Shown: positions 1-7,065 of the stretch, piece by piece
Position numbering within the stretch: position 1 is the first letter of the stretch
Layout: the number at the start of each line of letters is the position of its first letter
Assembly (NCBI GenBank): GCA_937975705.1
Contig: CALJTX010000039.1
Span: 1 to 64,000, forward strand
Origin: an uncultured Flavobacteriia bacterium
GTDB lineage: Bacteria > Bacteroidota > Bacteroidia > Flavobacteriales_D > Crocinitomicaceae
Reading direction: 5' to 3'
DNA: 64,000 nt
Translations under genes and position numbers: made by a program
The notes under the pieces: model-generated
The model's database searches: none
What the model was told of the DNA's origin: nothing
What the model saw: the letters and a program-made list of their open reading frames with translations, nothing else

Positions 1-812
1 TGTTTTAATTCATTTTTAGAAAAGGTATATTCAGCACTATATAGGTAGTCACCAAAATCGAGGTCGTACCATGGTGATTTGCCGTCGTCTCCAACTAATA
101 TTTGAATATCTTGAGCTGGCATATAACTCTGCGCGAGCATGAATTTTACTGCACCATTCGGATCCGTACATTTGTCAACAACTATTACCGCATGACCGGG
201 TGACCCGCCCTTAATGAAAACATCGCCAATTTGTAAATCTTTTACTTCTTTGGATTTTAATTGTTTGTCTAAAGAAAGCGTACTGGCATATGCAAAAACC
301 TTCTCGAGGTAAGACCACAAATTGGCTGATGTTGGTGTTTTGCCAGCTAGATAGTCCGTATAGACAAAGTTTTTACCACTCACAAACAAGAAAGTAATTT
401 CTGAATAGCGCTTTTGTTCAAACAAATATTCAGCACGCAAGCGCATGATCGCATCGGCACATTGGTGATTTTGATTGCCATGTAAAGAAAGGGCTACAAC
501 GGCACAGTATGCAGCTGTATTTGCTTTAAGTGTACCATCAAAAAGTTGCACCTTGGTGCCGTGAGGTTTTAAAGGTAAATTTTGAAGGTAAGCGGCCCAA
601 GAATTGGTTGTAGTGTGTACTCTACTGAACCCTTCTGGCGTCTCAAAGCGGGTTTTGATGGTCATGCCATCTTCTTGAATCAAGATTTTTTGGTTCGGCT
701 TGACATCAACCTGTTTGATCAAACTGACTGCTTCTTTTCCTGAGGTGTATCCGCAGGCAAAAAACAATAAGATTGAGGAAATGCCGAAATATAATGATCT
801 AAATTTTTTCAT
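1..812 (-). CDS. DUF4846 family lipoprotein (C-terminus cut off by window edge)
   Basis: The reading frame runs from ATG at 812 to the window edge without a stop, giving 270 residues. It begins with a lipoprotein signal, MKKFRSLYFG then a hydrophobic stretch ending LFFAC, so Cys20 is the likely lipidated residue and the protein should sit in the periplasm or outer membrane. The body matches the DUF4846 pattern as I know it: PEGFSRV, YLQNLPLKPHGT, LFDGTLK, QCADAIMRLRAEYL, YLEKVFAYASTLSL, IGDVFIKGGSPGHAVIVVD and LAQSYMPAQ. The family is common in Bacteroidota and its biochemical role is unknown. The GHAVIVVD segment hints at an enzyme-like core, but I do not assign a reaction. No other in-frame ATG lies close upstream, so the start is secure. 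Confidence 0.85.
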   Translation of the reverse strand, partial: MKKFRSLYFGISSILLFFACGYTSGKEAVSLIKQVDVKPNQKILIQEDGMTIKTRFETPEGFSRVHTTTNSWAAYLQNLPLKPHGTKVQLFDGTLKANTAAYCAVVALSLHGNQNHQCADAIMRLRAEYLFEQKRYSEITFLFVSGKNFVYTDYLAGKTPTSANLWSYLEKVFAYASTLSLDKQLKSKEVKDLQIGDVFIKGGSPGHAVIVVDKCTDPNGAVKFMLAQSYMPAQDIQILVGDDGKSPWYDLDFGDYLYSAEYTFSKNELK

Positions 813-848
813 GCTCCATGAATGCAATAGGAATAGAAAGTTACAAAA

Positions 849-874
849 AAAAAGCCCTTCATTGAAGGGCTTTT
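849..874. terminator. Hairpin terminator-like element
   Basis: AGCCCTTCA and TGAAGGGCT form a strong stem flanked by A-rich and T-rich tracts, so the hairpin could work in either direction. It lies upstream of the DUF4846 start and upstream of hipB, with no obvious gene of its own to terminate. Read on the minus strand it directly follows the tRNA-like end of the left direct repeat (876-946). That is the same arrangement as the ssrA 3' end and its terminator at 8540-8567. Confidence 0.65.
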
Positions 875-875
875 G

Positions 876-946
876 TGGAGTCTATAGACATTTTTTCGAA
901 CCAATTTATTGATTATTTGAATCAATTAAACCTGCTCTACAAATCA
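876..946. repeat. Left 71-bp direct repeat flanking hipBA (possible att remnant)
   Basis: This aligns without gaps to 2689-2759 over 71 bp, at roughly three quarters identity by eye. The best-kept blocks are TGGAGTC at the start and TCGAACCAATTTATTGA in the middle. The TGGAGTC...TCGAACC spacing is 13 bases in both copies. The motif resembles the reverse complement of a tRNA or tmRNA 3' end (T-loop TTCGA, acceptor end CTCCA). An AT-rich dyad, ATTGATT...AATCAAT, follows. The two copies bracket exactly the hipBA operon. Confidence 0.7.
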
Positions 947-1020
947 ATGAATGAGTATAGTTAAGTTCATTCAAAATTCTTCGCAAACATTTCTCGATCA
1001 TTAATCTTTCAAAATAAAGT

Positions 1021-1077
1021 ATATTATATTATGCAAATATGTTAAAATATCATAAATTTGAATATTATATTATGCAA
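1021..1077 (+). promoter_or_regulatory. hipBA promoter with duplicated 16-bp operator-like boxes
   Basis: The 16-mer ATATTATATTATGCAA occurs at 1021-1036 and again at 1062-1077, 41 bp apart (about four helical turns). Between them TAAATTTG (1053-1060) fits the Bacteroidota -7 consensus TAnnTTTG. The second box ends just before the hipB ATG at 1079. HipB proteins are known to repress their own operon by binding repeated operators, so these are the natural candidates. Function is inferred from position and repetition only. Confidence 0.55.
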
Positions 1078-1078
1078 T

Positions 1079-1348
1079 ATGTTTACTGGAAACCTCAAAA
1101 TTAAGGACGTTAAATCTGAAATTGGACAGTTGGTGAAGTCTTATCGCAAACAGCAAAAGCTTTCGCAACAAGACTTGGCTGAAGAACTCGAACTTTCAAG
1201 AATTACGATTCAGAATTTGGAATCAGGTAAAAATTTTACCATTGATACCTTACTCAAGGTTTTAAACCACTTTGATGTGTTGGTCGAGTTCAATCAATTT
1301 TTGATTGATAAACGCAAAGAAAACGAACAATTGACTTCATTATATTAG
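1079..1348 (+). CDS. hipB: HipB-like antitoxin, XRE-type HTH
   Basis: An 89-residue protein with a Cro/C1 helix-turn-helix over about residues 14-66 (IGQLVKSYRKQQKLSQQDLAEELELS, then ITIQNLESGKN). It should bind operator DNA as a dimer, repress the operon and neutralise HipA. I place the start at ATG 1079. An in-frame TTG at 1058 would add seven residues, but it lies inside the putative -7 box TAAATTTG. The stop at 1348 is 4 bp before the hipA ATG, the usual antitoxin-first arrangement. The promoter boxes at 1021-1077 suggest autoregulation. Confidence 0.88.
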   Translation: MFTGNLKIKDVKSEIGQLVKSYRKQQKLSQQDLAEELELSRITIQNLESGKNFTIDTLLKVLNHFDVLVEFNQFLIDKRKENEQLTSLY

Positions 1349-1352
1349 TGCC

Positions 1353-2621
1353 ATGGCAAAAAATGACATCATCAGTGTATTTTGTTTCGATCAAGAAATT
1401 GGGAGATTAGGATTTGATGAAAATCAACAGAAATCATTTTTTCAATACAACCCTGAATTTCTGCAAAGTGAGCATTTTCACAACTTGTTTCCGTCAACAG
1501 GCATCTTTAAACGAACGCCACATGTTCAGGTGTTTAGTCAATTTAATTCAGAAACATTTCGGGGGCTCCCACCAATGATTGCTGATTCTTTGCCCGATGT
1601 ATTTGGAAATATTATTTTCAAAAAGTGGATGGAAGCAGCAAACAAGGAATTCAGTCAAATTTCTATCATTGAGCAATTGGCCTATGTTGCAGATCGAGGT
1701 ATGGGTGCGCTAGAATATAGACCAAGCAAGGAACTGCCTCAATCTTCATCGATTGACCTGACAGAAATTATTGCAGTTTTGAAAGAAGTGCTGCAAGCAA
1801 AAGATGAGCAGCAAGAAACAAAGCTAAACCATGAGTCCTTGTTGAATATTTTCAAAATTGGTTCTTCAGCAGGTGGAGCAAGACCTAAAATTCTTATTTC
1901 TGAACACAAAACTTCAGGTGAAATTATCCCAGGTGATTTGACCTATTCTTCCGAATTCAATCACTATTTAATCAAGCTGCATTTGGATGATGAATTAGGA
2001 TATAGCAGGGAAGTTGTTGAATTCTGCTACTACCTTACGGCCAAACACATCGGAATCAACATGATGCCATCTAAATTGATTGAGCAAAAACACTTTGCCA
2101 CACTCCGTTTCGACCGTCAAAATGGCGAAAAGCAACATGTTTTGACTGCAACAGGATTAACAGGTTGGGATTACCAAAGCCCAAGAAATTCGAGCTACGA
2201 GAATCTATTCGAACTGGCGTTGTTTCTAAAAGTACCTCATCGAGACCTAGAAGAACTCTTTAAACGCATGGTTTTTAATGTAGTCTTTTTTAATTCGGAC
2301 GATCATTTGAAAAATCATTCCTTTATTTACCATAAGAATCAAGACAGTTGGCGTATTTCTCCAGCGTATGATATCACCTATTCATTAAATCCTTTGTTGA
2401 ACTACACCAGAACCAGCAGGGCCTTGTCGATAAATGGCAAGCGCATCGATATTACGCTAGCAGATCTACTTACCATTGCCGATTCATATACCATTAAAAA
2501 CGCGAAAAATGTAGTTCAAGAAATTCAAGATTCTAAAAGCTACTGGATAGACCAAGCGCAGCAATTGAATTTGCCTCCACGCATTATCCAAAGTATTTGT
2601 AAGGATTTTGTTCGTTTATAA
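1353..2621 (+). CDS. hipA: HipA-like serine/threonine kinase toxin
   Basis: A 422-residue full-length HipA. Visible family landmarks are a glycine-rich phosphate loop, GSSAGGARPK (about 170-179), LRFDR (251-255), the catalytic loop NSDDHLKN (314-321, with the Asp, His, Lys and Asn of NxDxHxKN) and the metal-binding SPAYDIT (Asp340). HipA kinases phosphorylate a cytosolic translation component, classically glutamyl-tRNA synthetase, and induce dormancy. The actual target here cannot be told from sequence. All kinase motifs are intact, so it is probably active. It is co-transcribed with hipB and followed by a strong hairpin at 2645-2681. The pair sits in a cassette bounded by direct repeats. Confidence 0.92.
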   Translation: MAKNDIISVFCFDQEIGRLGFDENQQKSFFQYNPEFLQSEHFHNLFPSTGIFKRTPHVQVFSQFNSETFRGLPPMIADSLPDVFGNIIFKKWMEAANKEFSQISIIEQLAYVADRGMGALEYRPSKELPQSSSIDLTEIIAVLKEVLQAKDEQQETKLNHESLLNIFKIGSSAGGARPKILISEHKTSGEIIPGDLTYSSEFNHYLIKLHLDDELGYSREVVEFCYYLTAKHIGINMMPSKLIEQKHFATLRFDRQNGEKQHVLTATGLTGWDYQSPRNSSYENLFELALFLKVPHRDLEELFKRMVFNVVFFNSDDHLKNHSFIYHKNQDSWRISPAYDITYSLNPLLNYTRTSRALSINGKRIDITLADLLTIADSYTIKNAKNVVQEIQDSKSYWIDQAQQLNLPPRIIQSICKDFVRL

Positions 2622-2644
2622 AATAAAACCATGTATGAAAAAAA

Positions 2645-2681
2645 AAAGCGTAACCACTTTATAAAAAAGTAATTACGCTTT
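2645..2681 (+). terminator. Terminator downstream of hipA
   Basis: A 16-bp inverted repeat (AAAGCGTAAccACTTT at 2645-2660 against AAAGTAATTACGCTTT at 2666-2681) with two internal mismatches and a 5-base loop, flanked by A-runs and T-runs. It begins 24 bp after the hipA stop, so it probably ends the hipBA transcript. It lies just left of the right direct repeat, mirroring the hairpin and repeat order at 849-946. Confidence 0.7.
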
Positions 2682-2688
2682 AATCTTG

Positions 2689-2759
2689 TGGAGTCCACAA
2701 ACATTATGTCGAACCAATTTATTGAAGATTTAAATAAATTATGTGCGTTATATAAATCA
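2689..2759. repeat. Right 71-bp direct repeat flanking hipBA (possible att remnant)
   Basis: This is the partner of 876-946. It starts TGGAGTCCACAAACATTATG and continues with the shared block TCGAACCAATTTATTGA. An inverted repeat AATTTATT...AATAAATT follows. As with the left copy and the ssrA 3' end, a hairpin lies immediately to its left. It may be a decayed attachment site left by successive integrations at ssrA. No recombinase gene is present in the window to confirm this. Confidence 0.7.
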
Positions 2760-2811
2760 CTACAGAGGTAAAAATGAATCAACTTCAATTTCGTAGTTAT
2801 TTTGGATTTCC

Positions 2812-3375
2812 TTATGAATTTATTGCTTTTTTATTCGAATAAGGTTCCCATATTCTTTTATGAAAGGAAGAATGTAAAAATAATATGTCAGACAATACTC
2901 TTGGAATTGCTGAGAGTTGTTTGCCACTATTGAAAATTATCGCGTCGCCAAAACTTGGTGGTTTATTACTGCTTAGTTTGCTTGAATTCCATGCAGGCTG
3001 ACAAAACTGAATGAATTTTGATTCAGAATAATCAATATATTCATTCCACTCAGAAAATGAAATAATATCATCACTTTTACCTCCAAGTCGTCCTAAATAA
3101 ATTTTTTCAGTTCCATACCAATCCTCTTTTAAGAAATGATCGAGAATTCGTTTACTAAAAGTTTGCTTTTCTGCTTTTCCTACATATAATAGTACATTTT
3201 CTCCGTAAACTCGATGATGTCCAAAAGCCATATATAATCCGTAGTCACATTCACTATTCATTTTTTGAATTTCATCCATGTGAAAAGGCCCATCCCATTC
3301 AATTTCAATTACTTTAACCTCTTTTAAAATCATATTTTTTGTTTTCAAAATATTTTCAAACACGACCCCAAACAT
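2812..3375 (-). CDS. GIY-YIG-like domain protein
   Basis: A 187-residue protein with a recognisable GIY-YIG fold signature: GLY at 46-48, LYVGKA at 63-68, Arg76 in FSKRILDHF, Glu118 in SESKFIQF and Asn130 in PAWNSS. These correspond to the two tyrosine motifs, arginine, metal-binding glutamate and asparagine of GIY-YIG endonucleases. The order and spacing are right, but the rest of the chain is unfamiliar. Some relatives cut DNA in repair, restriction or homing; others have lost activity. The gene stands alone, with no methyltransferase or specificity subunit beside it. An internal ATG at residue 15 (MILKEVKV) is an alternative start. A nuclease or defence role is possible but unproven. Confidence 0.7.
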   Translation of the reverse strand: MFGVVFENILKTKNMILKEVKVIEIEWDGPFHMDEIQKMNSECDYGLYMAFGHHRVYGENVLLYVGKAEKQTFSKRILDHFLKEDWYGTEKIYLGRLGGKSDDIISFSEWNEYIDYSESKFIQFCQPAWNSSKLSSNKPPSFGDAIIFNSGKQLSAIPRVLSDILFLHSSFHKRIWEPYSNKKAINS

Positions 3376-3639
3376 CGTAAATTATTTAAATCTCTTTTTT
3401 CAATTTAAAAATAATGTTAAAAAATTACATTAATCAGCATAATATTAAATGTTAGTACAAACACCTTCTTTTCTAGTATTTATTCTAATTCATTAAATGG
3501 TCTTTTGAAGATTTGCATTAATAAATATTATCACTTCAACAATCACCCTGCGTCACCTTTTGGCGGGGTTGACTTCTATTTTTGTTTAATTGGAGTTTAG
3601 AATAATTCCTAGAAAATGTTAAACTAAACATTAAAGAAA

Positions 3640-3942
3640 ATGATAGTGACAGTTAGAGAAGAAGGGAGTTGGATAAAGGTTTATGATGAAAAGAGTCGAA
3701 AGATTTCTCAGATGGGAAGTCAGGGGATAATTGTTGTTGGGATTGCAGCTGATTTTTTTGTGGTGGTACAAGGTTCTCGGATCAAGACGTATGATGAAAA
3801 TTGTCGAAAAATTTCTCAAATGGGAGCATCAAGCATCGTTGTTTGTGGTGCTGCTGGGCAGCATTTTATAGTTAAAGAAGGAAATTGGTTAAAGGTTTAC
3901 GACAAACACTGCAAAAAAGTGAGTCAGAGGTCAGCCAAATGA
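3640..3942 (+). CDS. Small three-repeat protein of the EGSWIKxYDExCxKIS type
   Basis: A 100-residue protein built almost entirely of three tandem repeats of about 35 residues: EGSWIKVYDEKSRKISQMGS, then QGSRIKTYDENCRKISQMGA, then EGNWLKVYDKHCKKVSQRSA, joined by hydrophobic strands such as IIVVGIAADFFVV. The pattern predicts a small beta-propeller-like or beta-solenoid fold. Similar short repeat proteins are common as unannotated genes in Bacteroidota. There is no signal peptide, so it should be cytosolic. Its function is unknown, and the neighbouring genes do not suggest a pathway. Confidence 0.65.
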   Translation: MIVTVREEGSWIKVYDEKSRKISQMGSQGIIVVGIAADFFVVVQGSRIKTYDENCRKISQMGASSIVVCGAAGQHFIVKEGNWLKVYDKHCKKVSQRSAK

Positions 3943-3970
3943 TTGACAAAACTTTTGAGATAGCAGAAAA

Positions 3971-4144
3971 ATGAGTAATAATATGGCAATCTATAAAATC
4001 AGAACAGACAACGAACTTTATCTTTTCATGAATGGTAAGTTGATCTTTAAGCGTTGGATTAGGGAACAATATTCTTTGGTTTTTGATGTGATGGCCTATT
4101 CGAAACGAACATTAAATTCGATTTGCACTATTGATAATTGGTAA
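3971..4144 (+). CDS. Small orphan ORF (57 aa), tentative
   Basis: This frame starts MSNNMAIYKIRTDNELYLFM and ends in IDNW, 57 residues in all. It lies 28 bp after the repeat-protein gene on the same strand, and its last 17 bp overlap the 3' end of the convergent WYL gene. It has no recognisable domain and no signal sequence. Position and base composition make it plausible as a co-transcribed small gene, but nothing in the sequence proves that it is translated. Confidence 0.3.
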   Translation: MSNNMAIYKIRTDNELYLFMNGKLIFKRWIREQYSLVFDVMAYSKRTLNSICTIDNW

Positions 4145-5024
4145 AAGCCTTTTGAATGCGTTCTTGAATTTGCTCGCGCAGCCATAGTGGTTCGAGAACC
4201 GTGACTCGTTCACCTTGTTTTAATATTTGTTCCTCGAGTTCGTAGTTAGGAATTACACGGATAGCAATGCGCAATTCTTGATCGTTATCGATCAGGATTT
4301 TCTGACTGCTATGAAGGGGTAAGGTTTTGATATAATTTCCCTGAAAGGGATCATAAGACAAGATGACTTCTTCGACTATTTCGTTTTCATAAACAAGGCC
4401 AATGAGGTTGTCGAACTGAGACTTTGGATTCATCATTTTTGGTTTAAAAGACTGCTCCAGTACAACCAGGTCTGTCATGCGGTCAATTCCAAAACTTCGG
4501 AAGGTGCCATCTTCAAAACAACCAAATACATACCATCTGTTTTGGTATTGCTTTAATAAATGCGGCATAATTTCCATTGGTCGGTTTTTACCATTCCAGA
4601 AACTTTGGTGCTTGAACTGAATGACATTCCGGTTGAGAATGGCCTGCAGCAAGTTTTTCATCAGGTTGGTATCGATGTTCAGTCGGACACGATCAAAATC
4701 AATGTAGTCTATATTTGAGCTGCTCTTCACTAATGTTTCGTTGATCAAGCGGGCGGTGTTGAAGAGCTCAAAAACATGCATCCAATTTTCGAAGTCGTGT
4801 TGGCTATCTTCATCGATATAATATCCATTGTGCAGTCTGTTGTATTTGACCACTATGAAGCACAAATCTCTGAATGTTTTTAAATCGCGTTGAAAAGTAC
4901 GCTCGGTCGGGAAAAAATCCTTATCTTCCAAGTAGGCCATGATGGCTTCCTTACTTGGGTAGCTATGTGCATTGACATACGAAAGAATCAACGATAGTCT
5001 TTCGACCGATTTGAAATGTGCCAT
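4128..5024 (-). CDS. WYL-domain transcriptional regulator
   Basis: A 298-residue regulator with an N-terminal DeoR-like winged helix (about residues 5-60, including TERTFQRDLKTFRDL) and a central WYL domain (about 125-190). The WYL core NRWYVFGCF is followed by RSFGIDRMTDL, as in the family. The C-terminal part (about 205-290) fits the WCX extension. WYL proteins bind a ligand, often a nucleic acid, and control DNA-damage or defence genes; the target here is unknown. The gene is divergent from the 5121 gene. A candidate promoter (TTTG, 16 bp, TAGTTTTG on the minus strand) lies just upstream. Confidence 0.85.
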   Translation of the reverse strand: MAHFKSVERLSLILSYVNAHSYPSKEAIMAYLEDKDFFPTERTFQRDLKTFRDLCFIVVKYNRLHNGYYIDEDSQHDFENWMHVFELFNTARLINETLVKSSSNIDYIDFDRVRLNIDTNLMKNLLQAILNRNVIQFKHQSFWNGKNRPMEIMPHLLKQYQNRWYVFGCFEDGTFRSFGIDRMTDLVVLEQSFKPKMMNPKSQFDNLIGLVYENEIVEEVILSYDPFQGNYIKTLPLHSSQKILIDNDQELRIAIRVIPNYELEEQILKQGERVTVLEPLWLREQIQERIQKAFTNYQ

Positions 5025-5039
5025 TTATTATTTTTTTGT

Positions 5040-5067
5040 CAAAACTACTTATTCACACCGACACAAA
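5040..5067 (-). promoter_or_regulatory. Putative promoter of the WYL gene
   Basis: On the minus strand TTTG (5067-5064) is followed after 16 bp by TAGTTTTG (5047-5040), close to the Bacteroidota -33/-7 consensus TTTG and TAnnTTTG. The start codon at 5024 lies 15 bp downstream, so the leader would be very short. Confidence 0.35.
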
Positions 5068-5120
5068 GTGGCGTTCAAATTTAATTTCTTTGTATTTTCT
5101 ATTCATCTCCACCTTGTTCC

Positions 5121-5696
5121 ATGAGTTATGTCATCAATTTTTTAGGTAGTGGAATCAGATATTGGATTTGTGAATTGCCAATTGCACAATTCAAGGAAAT
5201 GGAGCAAATCAGAATAAAGCATCATGTGGATTGGGTTGACCTTCTTTTTGATTTCGATTTTTTACAACATTTTGGATATCAGCATTGGAATGAATTGGCA
5301 ATTCTTCCTGCTCAAATGGGCTTTCTAATTACGGCACAAAACAAAATTGAAATCAAAAAGGGCAGTAAATTTCTTTCCAAATTTTTCGCAAGCGATTTAC
5401 TGAACCAATCTGCACTTTTTCCGCTGTATCAGACTTCAAGTTCATTAATTAAGCTCCTAAAGCAGGAGCAAAAACAGCAATTGATCTTACTTCAAATAGA
5501 AAAAGGACTGATTGCCAAGTTGAAGGTGAATGATGAGCGCCTTGAAATGGAAGATTTGTGTTTTGAGCTCTGTTCAATGCAAGACCTTTCTTTTATATCT
5601 TCGATTGATTACAAAGGGAGCAAGCTGCTAATTAAGCAAGATGATACAGTTTCAATTTCATCAAGAGTATATCTATTGAATGAAAGCCAAACTTGA
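5121..5696 (+). CDS. Hypothetical protein, 191 aa
   Basis: A soluble-looking protein starting MSYVINFLGSGIRYWICELP, with no signal peptide, membrane segment or catalytic motif that I recognise. It is rich in aromatic and leucine residues, with a glutamine/lysine-rich helix near 115-125. It is transcribed divergently from the WYL regulator, and its stop lies 1 bp from the convergent end of the DnaB-like gene. Clean codon structure over 576 bp supports a real gene. Its location between a WYL regulator and a helicase-like remnant suggests an accessory gene, but no function can be assigned. Confidence 0.6.
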   Translation: MSYVINFLGSGIRYWICELPIAQFKEMEQIRIKHHVDWVDLLFDFDFLQHFGYQHWNELAILPAQMGFLITAQNKIEIKKGSKFLSKFFASDLLNQSALFPLYQTSSSLIKLLKQEQKQQLILLQIEKGLIAKLKVNDERLEMEDLCFELCSMQDLSFISSIDYKGSKLLIKQDDTVSISSRVYLLNESQT

Positions 5697-5697
5697 G

Positions 5698-6648
5698 CTA
5701 CAAATCAACAACCCGATTGACCAACCATTCGTAATGCATTTTCACACTAAAGTTGGTGTGATTCGTTTTGTTGAAACCGAAAACTTTCATCAATTGTGGT
5801 GAAAAAAGTTCATCGTCAGTTTTCCCAAAACCATAGTATCCTGGCCTATGTAACATAAAGATTTTATCAGCATATTGATCGAATTGCCCAAGTTCTAGGA
5901 GATTTGTTAATACTGGAATTCTGTCCTTTTTTGTTTCGATAGAACGAGAAATTTCGGAAAGTAAAATGATGATAATTTGAAATTCCTCAGCGATCAATTT
6001 CAATTGTTTTAAGCATAAATTTGTTTCTAAAATCGAGTTCCTACACTGACCAAGCAATTGGAGGTAGTCAATTATGACGATTTTATTTTGATGCATGAAT
6101 TGATCATGTTTCATACGAAGGGCTAAGTCTAAAAAATCAGCAAATCTGTCTTCATCAATGACAAAATGGTGTTTGCTCTTCAAATTGGTATAAATTGTAT
6201 TCAACCGTTCATTTTCTGTTGGATCAGTCATCATTTTTGCAAGCTTGGACCTATTGTATCCAGTATGATTACTCAGTATAAGTCTGAATAAATCTGCAGC
6301 CGAATGCTCTAAACTAAAATACCTTATACCTATGGCTGATTCTGAAGTTGGTGGAGATAGCTTCGAAATTAAATACAACGCAAATGCGCGCTTTCCCATT
6401 GCGGGTGGTGCAGCGACAACAACTAATTCTCCAGTCCCAATCCCGTACATTTTTTTCTCAAGCGCTCCCTCAATACTAAAAATTTGCTTGGTTTGACGCT
6501 CTAAAAATTCTATATGCTCCTCTTGTTGTTCAATTAATTGATCAAATGAATAAACGGTTGTTCCTAGGTTTCCTTGATTACGCATCATACTTTTTTTACA
6601 AAATAAAGCAAGCAGATCGCCATTAGGTGGCGGGGATGTGAAATACAT
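5698..6648 (-). CDS. DnaB C-terminal-like RecA ATPase with altered motifs
   Basis: A 316-residue protein that corresponds only to the RecA-like C-terminal half of replicative helicase DnaB; the N-terminal collar domain is missing. Matches include GTGELVVVAAPPAMGKRAFAL (Walker A, about 71-91), FSLEHSAADL with the catalytic-type Glu114, KIVIIDYLQLLG (Walker B, 189-200) and LSEISRSIETKKDRIP. Several key residues deviate: Walker A ends GKR instead of GKT/S, the sensor LSQLSR has become LSEISR, the usual DLRESG is NLLELG, and the C-terminal arginine-finger segment is not recognisable. It is therefore probably not a processive helicase. It may be a phage- or island-derived paralogue with a regulatory or ATP-binding role. 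An internal Met at residue 21 or 22 is an alternative start. Confidence 0.75.
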   Translation of the reverse strand: MYFTSPPPNGDLLALFCKKSMMRNQGNLGTTVYSFDQLIEQQEEHIEFLERQTKQIFSIEGALEKKMYGIGTGELVVVAAPPAMGKRAFALYLISKLSPPTSESAIGIRYFSLEHSAADLFRLILSNHTGYNRSKLAKMMTDPTENERLNTIYTNLKSKHHFVIDEDRFADFLDLALRMKHDQFMHQNKIVIIDYLQLLGQCRNSILETNLCLKQLKLIAEEFQIIIILLSEISRSIETKKDRIPVLTNLLELGQFDQYADKIFMLHRPGYYGFGKTDDELFSPQLMKVFGFNKTNHTNFSVKMHYEWLVNRVVDL

Positions 6649-6690
6649 CTTTGCGCATTAACAAAATAAGCGCTAAGAAACATTTTTAAA

Positions 6691-6961
6691 ATGGGAAGCG
6701 TCCGTTCTGCGCTAAGTATCGAAGTAGAATACAATCCAAATTTAAACCCCTCGAATTCGAGGGGTTTAGAAGACAAGCAGATTATTACAGAGAGACAAAG
6801 AGAAGTGTTGGACTTAATACTTCAAAATAATAAAATATCAAGTAAAGAAATAGTCGAAAGATTGTAGAATCTGCTATACAAAAGCATCAACAAATCTTAA
6901 AATCATACGTAGAGTTGGAACTAAAAAAGGATTTCGGATAATAAAAAGGCAACAACCGTGA
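6691..6961 (+). pseudogene. Frameshifted winged-helix DNA-binding remnant
   Basis: From ATG 6691 one frame reads ...ITERQREVLDLILQNN then KISSKEIVERL and stops at 6867. A second frame carries VESAIQKHQQILKSY (from 6864). A third carries IIRRVGTKKGFRIIKRQQP, ending at 6961. Joined in order these rebuild the helix-turn-helix and wing found at the C-terminus of AlbA_2/RecG-like putative transcriptional regulators. At least two frameshifts break the frame, and the upstream ATPase part is absent. It is a decayed gene fragment that supports the accessory, turnover-prone nature of this stretch. Sequencing indels are the alternative explanation. Confidence 0.6.
6743..6768. repeat. 26-bp perfect palindrome
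   Basis: An uninterrupted perfect dyad centred on CTCGAATTCGAG with AAACCCC/GGGGTTT arms. It could be a terminator-like hairpin or a protein-binding site. It lies inside the frame of the winged-helix remnant and about 95 bp upstream of the DnaB-like gene, on the opposite strand. Confidence 0.6.
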
Positions 6962-7065
6962 CTTATCGGATTCACTTCTCAAAGTGGATTTTAAAGAATT
7001 TCTACTGCTTCGCTACAAACAAGAAAATTTTACCAAAAGAAAATCTAATCATTAACTTTACTAAC

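Noticed and set aside
1058..1078. TTG start for hipB seven codons upstream
   Set aside because: The TTG is part of the putative -7 box TAAATTTG and lies between the duplicated operator boxes; ATG 1079 begins the recognisable protein.
876..2759. Insertion sequence or intact integrative element carrying hipBA
   Set aside because: The repeats are direct rather than inverted, no transposase or integrase is present, and no target-site duplication is evident; only a decayed att-like origin remains possible.
876..2759. Functional tRNA genes at the direct repeats
   Set aside because: Only a 3'-end-like fragment is present and the TGG-to-TCGAA spacing is off for a tRNA; no D or anticodon arm follows.
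6585..6776. 63-aa minus-strand frame upstream of the DnaB-like gene
   Set aside because: It overlaps the DnaB-like start and the palindrome in another frame and has no recognisable feature.
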